A stretch of DNA of 36,364 nucleotides from an uncultured Oscillospiraceae bacterium (GTDB lineage Bacteria > Bacillota > Clostridia > Oscillospirales > Oscillospiraceae), in contig CANQVL010000029.1 of the NCBI GenBank assembly GCA_947627285.1, positions 1 through 36,364 of the forward strand. Reading direction: 5' to 3'. The notes beneath the pieces are model-generated. The model saw only the letters and a program-made list of their open reading frames with translations, did no database searches and was not told the DNA's origin. This document shows, in pieces, positions 15,012-23,333 of the stretch. A program made the position numbers and the translations under genes. The stretch's first letter is position 1. Each line of letters begins with the position of its first letter.

Positions 15012-15317
15012 TCAGTCCATACTATTATTCCGTATTATTCGGAGGACAACACCAGCCATCACGATTGCGACGCCGAATGCAAACATCAAAATATAGGTGA
15101 TTGCAATAGGTTTTTCGTATCCAAGTCCAAACCAGTCTGGCGAAAGAATTTTCCCGCTTGCAACCATCATTTCTTTAAACCCTTTGACTGACAGCACCAC
15201 AAAGGCCATGTCCAAGATTCCAAGGGGAATGGCAAACATATAGCGCCGCTTAGTAAGTAGCAGAATCAATCCACCAAAAATACACGCCGCAGCCAAACAG
15301 CCATATAATAAGCCCAT
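15012..15317 (-). CDS. Small membrane protein of unknown function
   Basis: 101 residues from the ATG at 15317, which has AGGAG 7 nt upstream; a TTG 24 bases earlier is less likely. Three hydrophobic helices are visible (about residues 2-22, 26-45 and 70-95) with basic ends, consistent with a small inner-membrane protein. No family was recognised. Its base composition is clearly AT-richer than the flanking glycosidase genes, and it lies between an intact GH78 and the tail fragment of another, so it looks like a recent insertion into the operon. Whether it is expressed with the operon is unknown. Confidence 0.6.
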   Translation of the reverse strand: MGLLYGCLAAACIFGGLILLLTKRRYMFAIPLGILDMAFVVLSVKGFKEMMVASGKILSPDWFGLGYEKPIAITYILMFAFGVAIVMAGVVLRIIRNNSMD

Positions 15318-15415
15318 ACCAATTCTCCTCATTTCTGACAAATAAATGATTTATGGCCTGCCGATGTGTCCGGACCCGTTCGCTCAGTGCCGTAGGCCGG
15401 GGAAAATCCGAAAAC

Positions 15416-18052
15416 TCACAGGGAATACTCTCCGGCGGTCAGCCGCAGGTGCCGTCCATCCGGCAGGCTGACTTCTGCCTCCCCATTGGCGGGGATGGAG
15501 AAGGTATAGGTGACGGAGCCGTCCGGCCCATAGCGCCAGCCGCTGACGATCTCGCCAAGGGGAGACTTGTATCTCGCCTCGGCGTGTCCCAAAAGCGGCG
15601 AGGGCTGCGGCGCGATATTGATTTTGCCGTTTTCCACCCGGATACCGCAGACGCCGGAGAAAAGCCAACCGCAGACAGCCCCCTTGGAGTAGTGGTTGAG
15701 AGACGCCTTCGCCTCGCCCTTCTCATTGATGCCGTCCCACTCCTCCCAGACGGTGGTGGCCCCGTGCCGCACCTCGTAGAGCCAGCCGGGACACGTGTCC
15801 TGGAGCAAAAGCCTGTATGCCGTGTCCGTGTACCCGTACTTCGCCAGCACCGGCAGGAGGGCTGGGGTGGAGAGGAAGCCGGTGTTCAGGTGGTAACCGC
15901 ACTTTATGACAAGCTCGTTCAGGTCCGCCGCCGCGCGGCGCTTCTCGTCCTCGCTCAGAAGGTCGAAGTCAATTGCCCGGACGTACTCCGCCTGACGGTC
16001 CGATTGGATCACTCCGTTTTTCGCGGCGATGAAGCGGAAGGCGTTTTTGGCGCCCTTGCCTCTTGCGGCGTAACGCCGCGCGTTTTCGGTTTCTCCAAGT
16101 GCCTCGGAAATTTCCGCCAGAAGCCTCCCGGAATACGCGTAGTAGGCCGTGGCGACCTTGCTCTGCGGCTTTCCCATTGCGTCGATGGAGCTTACATCCG
16201 GCTCGCACCACTCGCCGTAATCCGTACCCGCCTCAATGGCAAAATCGGCATATGGGTTTTCGTTATCGCTCTTTGGCGGGGCGAATTTTTTCATCATCTC
16301 CGCCAAAGCCTCCGGGGGCATGTTCTTCAGCATGGCCCGGTACTGCTCCGGGATGGCGTTCATGTCCACGGGCGCGGCGCTTTTCTTTTGCCCGGCGCGG
16401 CTTTCAAGATACCCGTACCAGCGGCGCATCATCTCGTAGTTTTCCGCGAGGATCCGCCTGTCGCCGTATCTGCGATAAAGCGCCCACGGGACGATTATGG
16501 AGGCGTCGCCCCAGCCCACGGACCCGGCAAGAAGCTCGGTGGTAAAGGTGGGGCGGTTATTTTTGGGCGCTATATTCGCCACCTTCCCGTCCGGGTACTG
16601 ACAGATCCTGCACTCCCCCAGCCACTTGCGAACGACGGTCCCGCAGTCCATAAGGTAGAGCCCCGTGTCGATAAAAACGCCCATATCACCGGTCCAGGCC
16701 GCCCGCTCGCGGGTGGGACAGTCCGTGGGTACATCGCAGAAATTGGACTTCATGCTCCAAAGAGTGTTATCCACCAGCCTATTGATGTCCTCATTTCCGC
16801 AGGTAAAGAAGCCGGTGCGCTCCATGTCGGAGTATACGGCGATGGCGGCGAACTGAGCGTCCGTGAGGTCAATATCCGTCTCCACCTTGGCGTAACGGAA
16901 GCCCCAGATGGAGAATTTCGTCTTGTAGTGATTGACGCCCTCCCGACAGGTGTAGACCACCTGCTGACGGGTGCCGCCCTCCTTGTGGCGCTTGCGATCC
17001 TGAAAATTCTCCTGGGTGAAATTCCCGTTCTCGTCCAGCGTCTCTCCGCAGGTCAGGGTGATGGTATCTCCCGCGCGGGCAGTCAGGGAAAACTCTATGT
17101 AGCCGGCAAGATTCTGCCCGAAGTCCAATGCCCTCTCGCCGTTTGGCGTGGTGATGAGCTTTCCGGGAAATCTCTCATGCTCCGTTATTGGGACGCAGTT
17201 GGAGGCGCAGAGGTTATCCGTCCCATAGTCCCGAACCGTCACTCCGTGAAAGCCCGTGAGCTCAGAAAGTCTGGCGTCCACCGTCTCCCCCTGCTGCATA
17301 TCGTCCATGCGTATGGGGCCGCATTGGGTGGCCTCCCAGCTCCCGTCGGAGACACAAACCGGCTTTCCGCCCACCTCCAGCCGGAGCCACAGCGCCACGT
17401 CCTCACCGTAGAGGTTCCTGTCCCCGTCCACGCCGGAACAGCTGCGATACCAGCCGTCGCCGAGGATAACAAGTATCTCGTTCTCCCCCTCCCGCAGAAG
17501 CTCCGCCACGTCGTATGTCTGAACAAAAAGGCGCTGATCATAGCTGGATACGCCGGGAGCAAGGACAAAATCCCCCACCCGCGTCCCGTTAAGCCACACC
17601 TCATAGAGCCCGTGGCAGGTCACATAGAGACGCGTGGGGCCGGTCTTGTCATCCACAGTGAAGCTCTTTTTCAAATAGCTTGCGGGCTTGTGCTCGTTTG
17701 GGTCCCGGTCAGGCTCCGGGTCGATCCATTGGGCCATAAAGTCGCTTTTCTCCAAAAGCCCCATCTCAAAGACGGCCTCATCGCTCCACTCTCCGGGTTC
17801 TCCGTTTTCGTCCCAGAGCCGCACCTGCCATTGGATCCGGTCACGGCTGTGGAGCGGCGCGCCAAAAAGCGCGCGCATTTCACAGCTCTCGACCATGCCG
17901 CTGTTCCAGACCTCCTCGCCGTCCCGGTACGCCCTCAGTTCATAAGCTGTCTGTCTCAGGCCGCCCTCGCACAGCCACGTAAGGCACGGCGACTTTATGT
18001 CTATTCCAACGGGGTTCGTCATGTATTCTGTTTTCAGCGTATTTGCTATCAT
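15416..18052 (-). CDS. GH78 alpha-L-rhamnosidase (first gene of left glycan operon)
   Basis: 878 residues from the ATG at 18052, chosen because GGAG lies 9 nt upstream; a GTG nine bases earlier falls closer to that site. Domain order matches bacterial GH78: an N-terminal Ig-like domain, Bac_rhamnosid_N beta-sandwich (lectin-like phrases LYVTCHGLYEVWLNGTRVGD), a second beta-domain, the (alpha/alpha)6 catalytic barrel and a C-terminal beta-sandwich (SGWRYGPDG, IPANGEAEVSLPDG). The catalytic acid is Glu449 in CPTRERAAWTGD, and a second acidic residue lies in TTVWEEWDG. GH78 enzymes invert while releasing terminal alpha-L-rhamnose from flavonoids, saponins and pectic or arabinogalactan chains. 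Lacking a signal peptide, it should act in the cytoplasm on imported substrate. The divergent AraC regulator probably controls it. Confidence 0.9.
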   Translation of the reverse strand: MIANTLKTEYMTNPVGIDIKSPCLTWLCEGGLRQTAYELRAYRDGEEVWNSGMVESCEMRALFGAPLHSRDRIQWQVRLWDENGEPGEWSDEAVFEMGLLEKSDFMAQWIDPEPDRDPNEHKPASYLKKSFTVDDKTGPTRLYVTCHGLYEVWLNGTRVGDFVLAPGVSSYDQRLFVQTYDVAELLREGENEILVILGDGWYRSCSGVDGDRNLYGEDVALWLRLEVGGKPVCVSDGSWEATQCGPIRMDDMQQGETVDARLSELTGFHGVTVRDYGTDNLCASNCVPITEHERFPGKLITTPNGERALDFGQNLAGYIEFSLTARAGDTITLTCGETLDENGNFTQENFQDRKRHKEGGTRQQVVYTCREGVNHYKTKFSIWGFRYAKVETDIDLTDAQFAAIAVYSDMERTGFFTCGNEDINRLVDNTLWSMKSNFCDVPTDCPTRERAAWTGDMGVFIDTGLYLMDCGTVVRKWLGECRICQYPDGKVANIAPKNNRPTFTTELLAGSVGWGDASIIVPWALYRRYGDRRILAENYEMMRRWYGYLESRAGQKKSAAPVDMNAIPEQYRAMLKNMPPEALAEMMKKFAPPKSDNENPYADFAIEAGTDYGEWCEPDVSSIDAMGKPQSKVATAYYAYSGRLLAEISEALGETENARRYAARGKGAKNAFRFIAAKNGVIQSDRQAEYVRAIDFDLLSEDEKRRAAADLNELVIKCGYHLNTGFLSTPALLPVLAKYGYTDTAYRLLLQDTCPGWLYEVRHGATTVWEEWDGINEKGEAKASLNHYSKGAVCGWLFSGVCGIRVENGKINIAPQPSPLLGHAEARYKSPLGEIVSGWRYGPDGSVTYTFSIPANGEAEVSLPDGRHLRLTAGEYSL

Positions 18053-18083
18053 TCGCCGCACTCTCCATGATGTAATTGTGGAT

Positions 18084-18089
18084 TTTATA
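18084..18089 (-). promoter_or_regulatory. -10 box of the GH78 operon promoter (weak -35)
   Basis: On the minus strand TATAAA (18089 down to 18084) lies about 35 bp before the GH78 start. At the expected -35 position the sequence is CGGGAG, far from TTGACA, which would fit a promoter that needs an activator. The paired repeats at 18128-18157 would then lie about 40 to 70 bp upstream of this -10. Confidence 0.45.
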
Positions 18090-18127
18090 CATATTTTAAG
18101 TTAAAACTCCCGTGCAGTAAAGTCACT

Positions 18128-18157
18128 AATTCTGGAATAATTACACCAATTCAGGAA
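18128..18157. promoter_or_regulatory. Probable AraC-type operator: two direct half-sites
   Basis: AATTCTGGAA (18128-18137) and AATTCAGGAA (18148-18157) are 9/10 identical direct repeats whose spacing is 20 bp, about two helical turns. AraC-family dimers typically bind such spaced direct half-sites. The pair sits between the divergent GH78 operon and the AraC-family gene, just upstream of the regulator's own -35, so it could serve both activation of the operon and autoregulation. Confidence 0.55.
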
Positions 18158-18162
18158 GTTTC

Positions 18163-18190
18163 TTGATTTCTTCTAATCATATGATATACT
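18163..18190 (+). promoter_or_regulatory. Promoter of the AraC-family regulator gene
   Basis: TTGATT (18163-18168), a 16-bp spacer and TATACT (18185-18190) form a good sigma-A-type promoter. The predicted start near 18197 is about 30 nt upstream of the ATG at 18229. The probable operator half-sites end 6 bp before the -35. Confidence 0.6.
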
Positions 18191-18228
18191 GGAATAAAAA
18201 ATCAAATGTGAAAAGGAGGCGCCGTCAG

Positions 18229-19467
18229 ATGGAGACCCCCATGACCCCGGAGGAGCAAAACCTTCTCTTGTTAGAGGGAATGATCCCCGCCGGGGAGAAA
18301 TTCTACGTATGGTGCTACGGTGAGAGCGGCAGGTGTCTCGCCACCTCCTGCCCCGAGCCGGAGCGCGAGGTTTTGGAGAAGGCGTTTCGGATATTCGGCG
18401 GCGCGGAAAAGGCCATGGACTACGCCGCTTCCAAGGAGACCCTGCCAATATTGGTGGGTTCGCCCATCGGTATGCAGTGGGCAGTAACCCTCGAGCCTGT
18501 GCGCAACCGGGGTCTTATCTTCGTCATGGGTCCCGTGTTCTACTCCATGCCGGTGAAAAATCAGGTCCGCGATGCCCTCCGCCCGTACCGGGACACCATA
18601 GAGGACGCAATCTGGGCGGGAGAGCTTACCGAGCGGCTTGGCTCCATGCCGGTCATGCCCCACGCCATCTTTGTCCGCTATGTGACCATGGTACACAACA
18701 CTCTGACAGGGCAGAGGCTTGACGTCTCCATCCTCTTCAGCGGTCAGGAGGGCGAGCAGACGTTCCCAATCCCGGCGCCGGTAAAGCGCGACAGAACGGA
18801 AATCTACTTAGCCGAGCGCACTCTGCTCCAAATGGTCCGAAACGGGGACATAAATTACCAGGACGCTCTGAACCGCAGCAGCTATCTGAGCTCCGGCGTG
18901 CCGGTGGAGGGCAGGGACCCCCTGCAAAAATTCAGGATCAGCATAATCGTCTTTACCTCCCTCGTGTGCCGCGCCGCCATGGAGGGCGGTCTGAGCCCGG
19001 AGGTGGCTTACCCCCTGGGCGACGCATATATCGAGGCCGCCGTACAGAGCCGCGACCTGGGGGAGCTCAATACCCTTTCGCTGTCCATGTACCATGATTT
19101 TATCTACCGAGTTCACAGCCTGAACTTAAACCCAAACTACTCCGCCGCCGTCCAGAAGTGCTGTGACTACATCGAGCTCAGCGTGGGCAGAAATATCCGT
19201 ATCGCTGATCTGGCGGCCCTTACGGGATATACGGAGTATTACCTCTCCGAAAAATTCAAAAAGGAGACTGGGACGCCCATTTTCCTCTATATCCGCTGTG
19301 CCAAGATAGAGCGAGCAAAGCTTCTTTTGGAGTCCACCTCCCTCTCCGTCAGAGAGATCGCGGAGGCCCTTGCCTTCAACACGCCAAACTACTTTTCCAA
19401 ATGCTTCCGCGAAATAGCCGGCTGTACCCCCGCGCAGTACAGGAAAGACCACTCCCGGATAATATAG
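18229..19467 (+). CDS. AraC-family transcriptional regulator of the glycan operons
   Basis: 412 residues from the ATG at 18229, which has AAAGGAGG 9 nt upstream. The C-terminal ~105 residues hold two helix-turn-helix units of the HTH_18 type: IRIADLAALTGYTEYYLSEKF and LSVREIAEALAFNTPNYFSK, ending with the family phrase GCTPAQYRK. The N-terminal ~300 residues contain no sugar-cupin signature or membrane helices; they form a mixed alpha/beta sensory region, probably followed by a helical linker. It is the only regulator in the glycan region and stands between the two minus-strand operons, divergent from GH78. It likely senses an imported sugar and activates one or both. The inducer is unknown. 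Confidence 0.88.
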   Translation: METPMTPEEQNLLLLEGMIPAGEKFYVWCYGESGRCLATSCPEPEREVLEKAFRIFGGAEKAMDYAASKETLPILVGSPIGMQWAVTLEPVRNRGLIFVMGPVFYSMPVKNQVRDALRPYRDTIEDAIWAGELTERLGSMPVMPHAIFVRYVTMVHNTLTGQRLDVSILFSGQEGEQTFPIPAPVKRDRTEIYLAERTLLQMVRNGDINYQDALNRSSYLSSGVPVEGRDPLQKFRISIIVFTSLVCRAAMEGGLSPEVAYPLGDAYIEAAVQSRDLGELNTLSLSMYHDFIYRVHSLNLNPNYSAAVQKCCDYIELSVGRNIRIADLAALTGYTEYYLSEKFKKETGTPIFLYIRCAKIERAKLLLESTSLSVREIAEALAFNTPNYFSKCFREIAGCTPAQYRKDHSRII

Positions 19468-19484
19468 CGCGTCAAATATGCAGG

Positions 19485-19513
19485 AAGCCGTGAAAGCAAA
19501 GCTTTCACGGCTT
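19485..19513. terminator. Strong hairpin between convergent AraC and SDR genes
   Basis: AAGCCGTGAAAG (19485-19496) pairs perfectly with CTTTCACGGCTT (19502-19513) around a 5-nt loop. It stands between the ends of the regulator gene (plus) and the mannonate oxidoreductase gene (minus) and could stop both, although the U tract is poor on both sides. Confidence 0.7.
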
Positions 19514-19566
19514 GTCTGTATGATTGCTTTTCCGAAACTGTTAATTTAAGCTCCCGTGCTGTTTTG

Positions 19567-20412
19567 TTATACCCCCGAATACGCGGCGAAGCCGGCGTCG
19601 ATGGGGAGGACTACGCCGGTTATGGCGCTGGCGGAGCGGTCGTCGCAGAGGAAGAACACGCCGCCCAAAAGCTCCTCGGCGTCCACGAAGCGGCCCATGG
19701 GGGTGCCGTTCAAAATCTTCTCGCTGCGGGCCGTGGGCGTGCCGTCGGGGTTGAACAGGAGGGCGCGGTTCTGGTTGCTCACCAAAAAGCCCGGAGCTAT
19801 GGCGTTACAGCGGATACCGGACTTTGCAAAATGGGTTGCCAGCCACTGTGTGAAGTTTGAAATGGCGGCCTTTGCGCCGGAATAGGCGGGGATCTTCGTC
19901 AGAGGTATATAGGCGTTCATTGAGCTTACGTTCAAAATAACGCCGGATTTGCGCTCCACCATGTCCTTGGCGAAAATCTGCGTAGGCAGTAAGGTGCCCT
20001 GGAAATTGAGCTTAAAGACGAAATCCACGCCGGAGGGGTCAAGGTCAAAGAAGGTCTTCTGCCCCTCCTTCGCCTCGTGCTGGTACTCGTTGTCCGTTGT
20101 GGCACGGGGATTGTTGCCGCCCGCGCCGTTCACCAGAATGTCCACGGGACCTAAGTCCTTTAAAATCGCCTCATGAGCGGCACGGATAGAATCCGGCTCC
20201 AGGACGTTGCACTTGCAGCCGTTGAGGACAAAGCCCTCCGCCCTCACCTCGTCGGACAGCTTTTTGACAGCCTCCTCGTTGAGGTCGAGAGCGGCAACCT
20301 TCGCCCCAGCCTGAGCGAAGGCGCGCGCCATGACGGAGCACAGCACCCCGCCCGCGCCGGTGACCACCACGGTTTTACCGGTAAAATCTACATTGAGAGG
20401 GAGATCAAGCAT
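19567..20412 (-). CDS. SDR-family D-mannonate oxidoreductase (fructuronate reductase-like)
   Basis: 281 residues from the ATG at 20412 (GAAAGGA 8 nt upstream). It is a classical NAD(P)-binding SDR with TGAGGVL at residues 18-24, NGAGG near 96, catalytic Ser163/164, Tyr177 and Lys181 in the YSGAK motif, and an end typical of the family (IDAGFAAYSGV). The insert NPRATTDNEYQHEAKEG and the phrase FKLNFQGTLLPTQIFAKDM match the SDR type annotated in Firmicutes as D-mannonate oxidoreductase, which interconverts fructuronate and mannonate in glucuronate use. As last gene of the right-hand operon it suggests that glycosides carrying uronic acid are handled there. The exact reaction is inferred from family resemblance. 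Confidence 0.8.
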   Translation of the reverse strand: MLDLPLNVDFTGKTVVVTGAGGVLCSVMARAFAQAGAKVAALDLNEEAVKKLSDEVRAEGFVLNGCKCNVLEPDSIRAAHEAILKDLGPVDILVNGAGGNNPRATTDNEYQHEAKEGQKTFFDLDPSGVDFVFKLNFQGTLLPTQIFAKDMVERKSGVILNVSSMNAYIPLTKIPAYSGAKAAISNFTQWLATHFAKSGIRCNAIAPGFLVSNQNRALLFNPDGTPTARSEKILNGTPMGRFVDAEELLGGVFFLCDDRSASAITGVVLPIDAGFAAYSGV

Positions 20413-20417
20413 ATATA

Positions 20418-20684
20418 TCATCCTTTCCGCAATTTTGTAATAATTATTCCGCAGTTGGCACAATGGAGGCTCACGGGCCGCTTCGCGGCGAAAAGCCCGA
20501 CCTTCGTGGCCTTACCCATCAGAAAACCGCCGCGCTTTTCAAGGGATTTTTCGGTCACAAACGTGCCGGGTTCCGCCCTGTCGGGAAGCCACCACGCCGC
20601 GTGGCCGCCATCGCTGTATATGCGGCCGGCCGTCATTTCTCCGCCGCAGTATGGACAGCGTTCCGCTTTTTCTTCATCGTCCAT
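20418..20684 (-). CDS. Small zinc-ribbon protein (PF20097/DUF6487-like)
   Basis: 88 residues with two CxxC pairs, Cys10/Cys13 in CPYCGGEM and Cys75/Cys78 in CANCG, that would hold one zinc ion. Between them lies a conserved-looking Trp-rich stretch (HAAWWLPD) and a GGF loop. This resembles the small PF20097-type proteins of Firmicutes, whose function is not known. Its stop codon TGA lies within the ribosome site of the SDR gene, so the two genes are tightly coupled. It may be a regulator or accessory protein; no enzyme motif is seen. Confidence 0.7.
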   Translation of the reverse strand: MDDEEKAERCPYCGGEMTAGRIYSDGGHAAWWLPDRAEPGTFVTEKSLEKRGGFLMGKATKVGLFAAKRPVSLHCANCGIIITKLRKG

Positions 20685-20728
20685 GTTGCTCCATCACACC
20701 TCCGATAAAGTTTTTTATTGTTTCCTTC

Positions 20729-22471
20729 TTACAGCCTTGTCTCCCAGCGTCCGCAGAAGACCGTGTCCTCGGCGACGCCGGTGAATTCGCTTTTACCGCA
20801 GATTTTCTCAATAAATGCCCGGATATTTTCACGCTTTGAGCCGTAGGCGTTGATGAAGGTCCTCGCCTGGGGCACGTCAATTAGGTGGTTTGTGAAGTTG
20901 AGGCTCACCGCCACCGTGGGGACCTCCGCCAGATACCAGGGCGAGTCGGCGGAGTGGTCGTGGCTCCAGGTGACACGCACCTCGTTCGTCTGGGAGTAGC
21001 CGGTGAAGTTGAGAACGAGAAGCACAAGGTCGTATTTCGCCTTGAATTTCTCCCTCTCTCCCCTGTCCATTATCTTTATCATGTTCATGAAGCTTACGCC
21101 GTTCTCCACCTCCAAATCGTAGAACGTTGGGCACACGTCCACGGCGAAGCCCACCCGCTCCAGCTCCTCAATGAGCATATCCTTCACCGGGTCTCCCTTG
21201 TAGCCCTTGGAGTTGGGAATGTTGTGGGCATAGACGAGAAATACCCGCTTGCCCTCTGGGGATACGGGGAGAAGCTTCTGTGTGTCCTTCACAAGCGTGG
21301 TGCACTTCTCCGCCGCCTCGCGGCGAAATTCGTTGTGCTCGGCACAGCCCACATATTTTTCCCGCATCTCCGGCGTGGGGAATCGGTAGCTCTCCGTAAG
21401 TCCCAGCTTCGCCTTCAAACCCAGAATCCGCTCCAGCGCCTCGTGAAGCCGCTCAGGTGTTACAGTGCCGTTCTCCAGTCCCTCCCGGATATATCCCATA
21501 TCCTCCGCCGGCTCGTTTGTGAAAAGTATCATGTCGCATCCGGCGGCGATGGCGTGTGGCAGGGCGGTGCGCCTTGGCTCCGCCACGTTGAAGCCTATCA
21601 TCTGGGTGGCGTCTGTGACGATGACGCCGTTGAAGCCGAGCTCCCCGCGCAGAACGTCGTTCAAAAGCTCCGGCGCCAGCGTCGCCGGCTTTATGTCCGC
21701 GTCGGTGAACTCCGGGCGGTACTTCTTTGAAAGAGCCCGCTGGGTGATGTGCCCCACCATCACGGCCTCCACGCCGTCGTCTATGAGCCCGCGGTAGACC
21801 TTTCCGAAGGTGCTCTCCCACTCGTCTACATCGAGGTCGTTGCACCCTATGACCAGGTGCTGGTCCCGCTCCTCGGTGCCGTCTCCTGGGAAGTGCTTGG
21901 CGGTTACCGCCATGTTGAAGCCCGAATCCCGGACGCCCCTTATGTAAGCTCTGCACATCTCCAGCACCCTGTCCGGGTCCGAGCCGTAGCTTCTTGTGTT
22001 GACAATTGTGTTTCGCCAGTTGAGGTACACATCGCACACCGGGTTAAAAAGCCAGTTCGCGCCGATGCTCCCCGCCTCACGGGCGCTGGCAAGGCCGATG
22101 CGGTATGCCGTCTCCGGGTCCCGCCCCGCCGTTGCCTGGGCGGCGGTGGCGACGAAGGTCCCGTCGGGCACGCACTCGGCGCCGCCTGTGTCGCAGTTGG
22201 CGGCTACGAGGACGGGAACCTTGCTGTATTTCTGGTAGAGCCTGTTTTGCTCATACGCCTCGGCGGAGCTCTTTCTCTGCCAGCGAAGGCCGCCCTGATG
22301 GAAGCTCTCCACGGTATTTTTTATGTTCTCCTCGTTTACGCCGGGGACGTAGGTCATGATGGTGAAGAGCTGTCCGATCTTCTCTTCCAACGTCATGCGG
22401 TCGATGGTGTCCTCCACCCACTTTACCTGCCCGTCTGTGAGATAAAAGGGCTTTTCCTTTAATTTTACCAT
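20729..22471 (-). CDS. GH3 family beta-glycosidase with NagZ-like His-Asp dyad
   Basis: 580 residues from the ATG at 22471, which has GAGGGG 7 nt upstream. The N-terminal barrel (about 1-360) carries KHFPGDG at 192-198 followed by RDQH, so Asp203 and His205 match the acid/base dyad of NagZ-type GH3 enzymes. The nucleophile is Asp287 in VTDATQM. The C-terminal ~200 residues form the second alpha/beta domain. Activity could be beta-N-acetylhexosaminidase, beta-glucosidase or, as shown for some dyad-bearing GH3 enzymes, phosphorylase. No signal peptide, so cytoplasmic. It is a paralog of the GH3 at 27068 and lies downstream of a HAD phosphatase gene in the right-hand operon. Confidence 0.88.
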   Translation of the reverse strand: MVKLKEKPFYLTDGQVKWVEDTIDRMTLEEKIGQLFTIMTYVPGVNEENIKNTVESFHQGGLRWQRKSSAEAYEQNRLYQKYSKVPVLVAANCDTGGAECVPDGTFVATAAQATAGRDPETAYRIGLASAREAGSIGANWLFNPVCDVYLNWRNTIVNTRSYGSDPDRVLEMCRAYIRGVRDSGFNMAVTAKHFPGDGTEERDQHLVIGCNDLDVDEWESTFGKVYRGLIDDGVEAVMVGHITQRALSKKYRPEFTDADIKPATLAPELLNDVLRGELGFNGVIVTDATQMIGFNVAEPRRTALPHAIAAGCDMILFTNEPAEDMGYIREGLENGTVTPERLHEALERILGLKAKLGLTESYRFPTPEMREKYVGCAEHNEFRREAAEKCTTLVKDTQKLLPVSPEGKRVFLVYAHNIPNSKGYKGDPVKDMLIEELERVGFAVDVCPTFYDLEVENGVSFMNMIKIMDRGEREKFKAKYDLVLLVLNFTGYSQTNEVRVTWSHDHSADSPWYLAEVPTVAVSLNFTNHLIDVPQARTFINAYGSKRENIRAFIEKICGKSEFTGVAEDTVFCGRWETRL

Positions 22472-22482
22472 AAAATCACCCC

Positions 22483-23325
22483 TCACGCTCCAAGATTTTT
22501 CAAAAATTCCGAGATTTTTTCCTTCTCATAGCCGGAATAATCCCCGGTTTTCAGCTTTTCAAGACCTGTATCGCGAAGCTCCGCCCAGCTGTCCGCCTCG
22601 TGGCGGACAAGGATAGGATAGAAGTGTACGCCGTCCTGCTCCGCCGCGTCCCGGTCGCCGGAGGCGTCGCCCACCATGAGGACCTTATCGGGATCATAGC
22701 CGAATTTCAGCATCTCGGCTATGCAGTGGGCCTTGCTGCCCATGTCCTGTGCCAGCATGATGTCCACGTGGTCCAGGAGCTCAAACTTTGTCCACTCCTC
22801 CACCACCGCGTCCCGGTTGGCGCTGGAGACAATGGCGACGTCGGCAAACTCGCTTGCCGCCGCCAGACCCTCCTCGGCCCCCTCGAAGGGCTTTTTCAGC
22901 TCCTCGGGAAGCTCAACGATGGCGGCGTTGACTGCCTTAGACCAGCTGAGAGCCTTTTTCAGCATGGAGCTGTCCGTCTCGTCGATTGCCCTTTGTATCG
23001 CGTCGTTGGAGGGCGCTGCCCCGGAGTTTACCCATGCGGTCAAGTCCTCCAAACGGTCAATGGGAGTGTACTTCCCGTTTACCTCCGTGAGCATGATGTT
23101 AAGCCCCTTGAAGCGGTTTATCCCACGGGTCACGGAGTAAAGATTTATCTCGTTCCACCGCTCCAAAATGGGCTCCTTCCACTGCTCAAGCCCCCACTCT
23201 TTAACCATGCAGGGACCAAAGCAGTGAATGTGCTTGCAGTCCATGGTGTCCATGGCGCAACCGTCGGAGTCCACGCACACAAGATAGTCGTGACGCTTCA
23301 CAAAATCCTCGAAACCCCTGAACAT
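22483..23325 (-). CDS. HAD-superfamily phosphatase of unknown substrate
   Basis: 280 residues from the ATG at 23325, with GAGGTG upstream. HAD motifs are clear: the nucleophile pair Asp19/Asp21 in VDSDGCAMDTM, the Ser in IVSSANRDA, and MVGDASGDRDAAEQ for Mg2+ binding near the end. A large helical cap of about 130 residues lies between motifs I and II. HAD enzymes with a DxD pair usually hydrolyse sugar phosphates or related phosphomonoesters, or act as mutases. The gene lies between GH2 and GH3 in the operon, and its start is a few bases before the GH2 stop, implying coupled translation. The substrate cannot be named. Confidence 0.75.
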   Translation of the reverse strand: MFRGFEDFVKRHDYLVCVDSDGCAMDTMDCKHIHCFGPCMVKEWGLEQWKEPILERWNEINLYSVTRGINRFKGLNIMLTEVNGKYTPIDRLEDLTAWVNSGAAPSNDAIQRAIDETDSSMLKKALSWSKAVNAAIVELPEELKKPFEGAEEGLAAASEFADVAIVSSANRDAVVEEWTKFELLDHVDIMLAQDMGSKAHCIAEMLKFGYDPDKVLMVGDASGDRDAAEQDGVHFYPILVRHEADSWAELRDTGLEKLKTGDYSGYEKEKISEFLKNLGA

Positions 23326-23333
23326 ACCGCACC

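Noticed and set aside
15353-18070. Long plus-strand open frame of 905 codons opposite the GH78 gene
   Set aside because: It is the antisense shadow of a GC-rich rhamnosidase gene with clear family motifs. The plus frame has no recognisable domain or ribosome site.
18117-18127. Match of GTAAAGTCACT to the direct repeat at 2974
   Set aside because: An 11-base match is expected by chance in a window of this size and the neighbouring bases do not agree.
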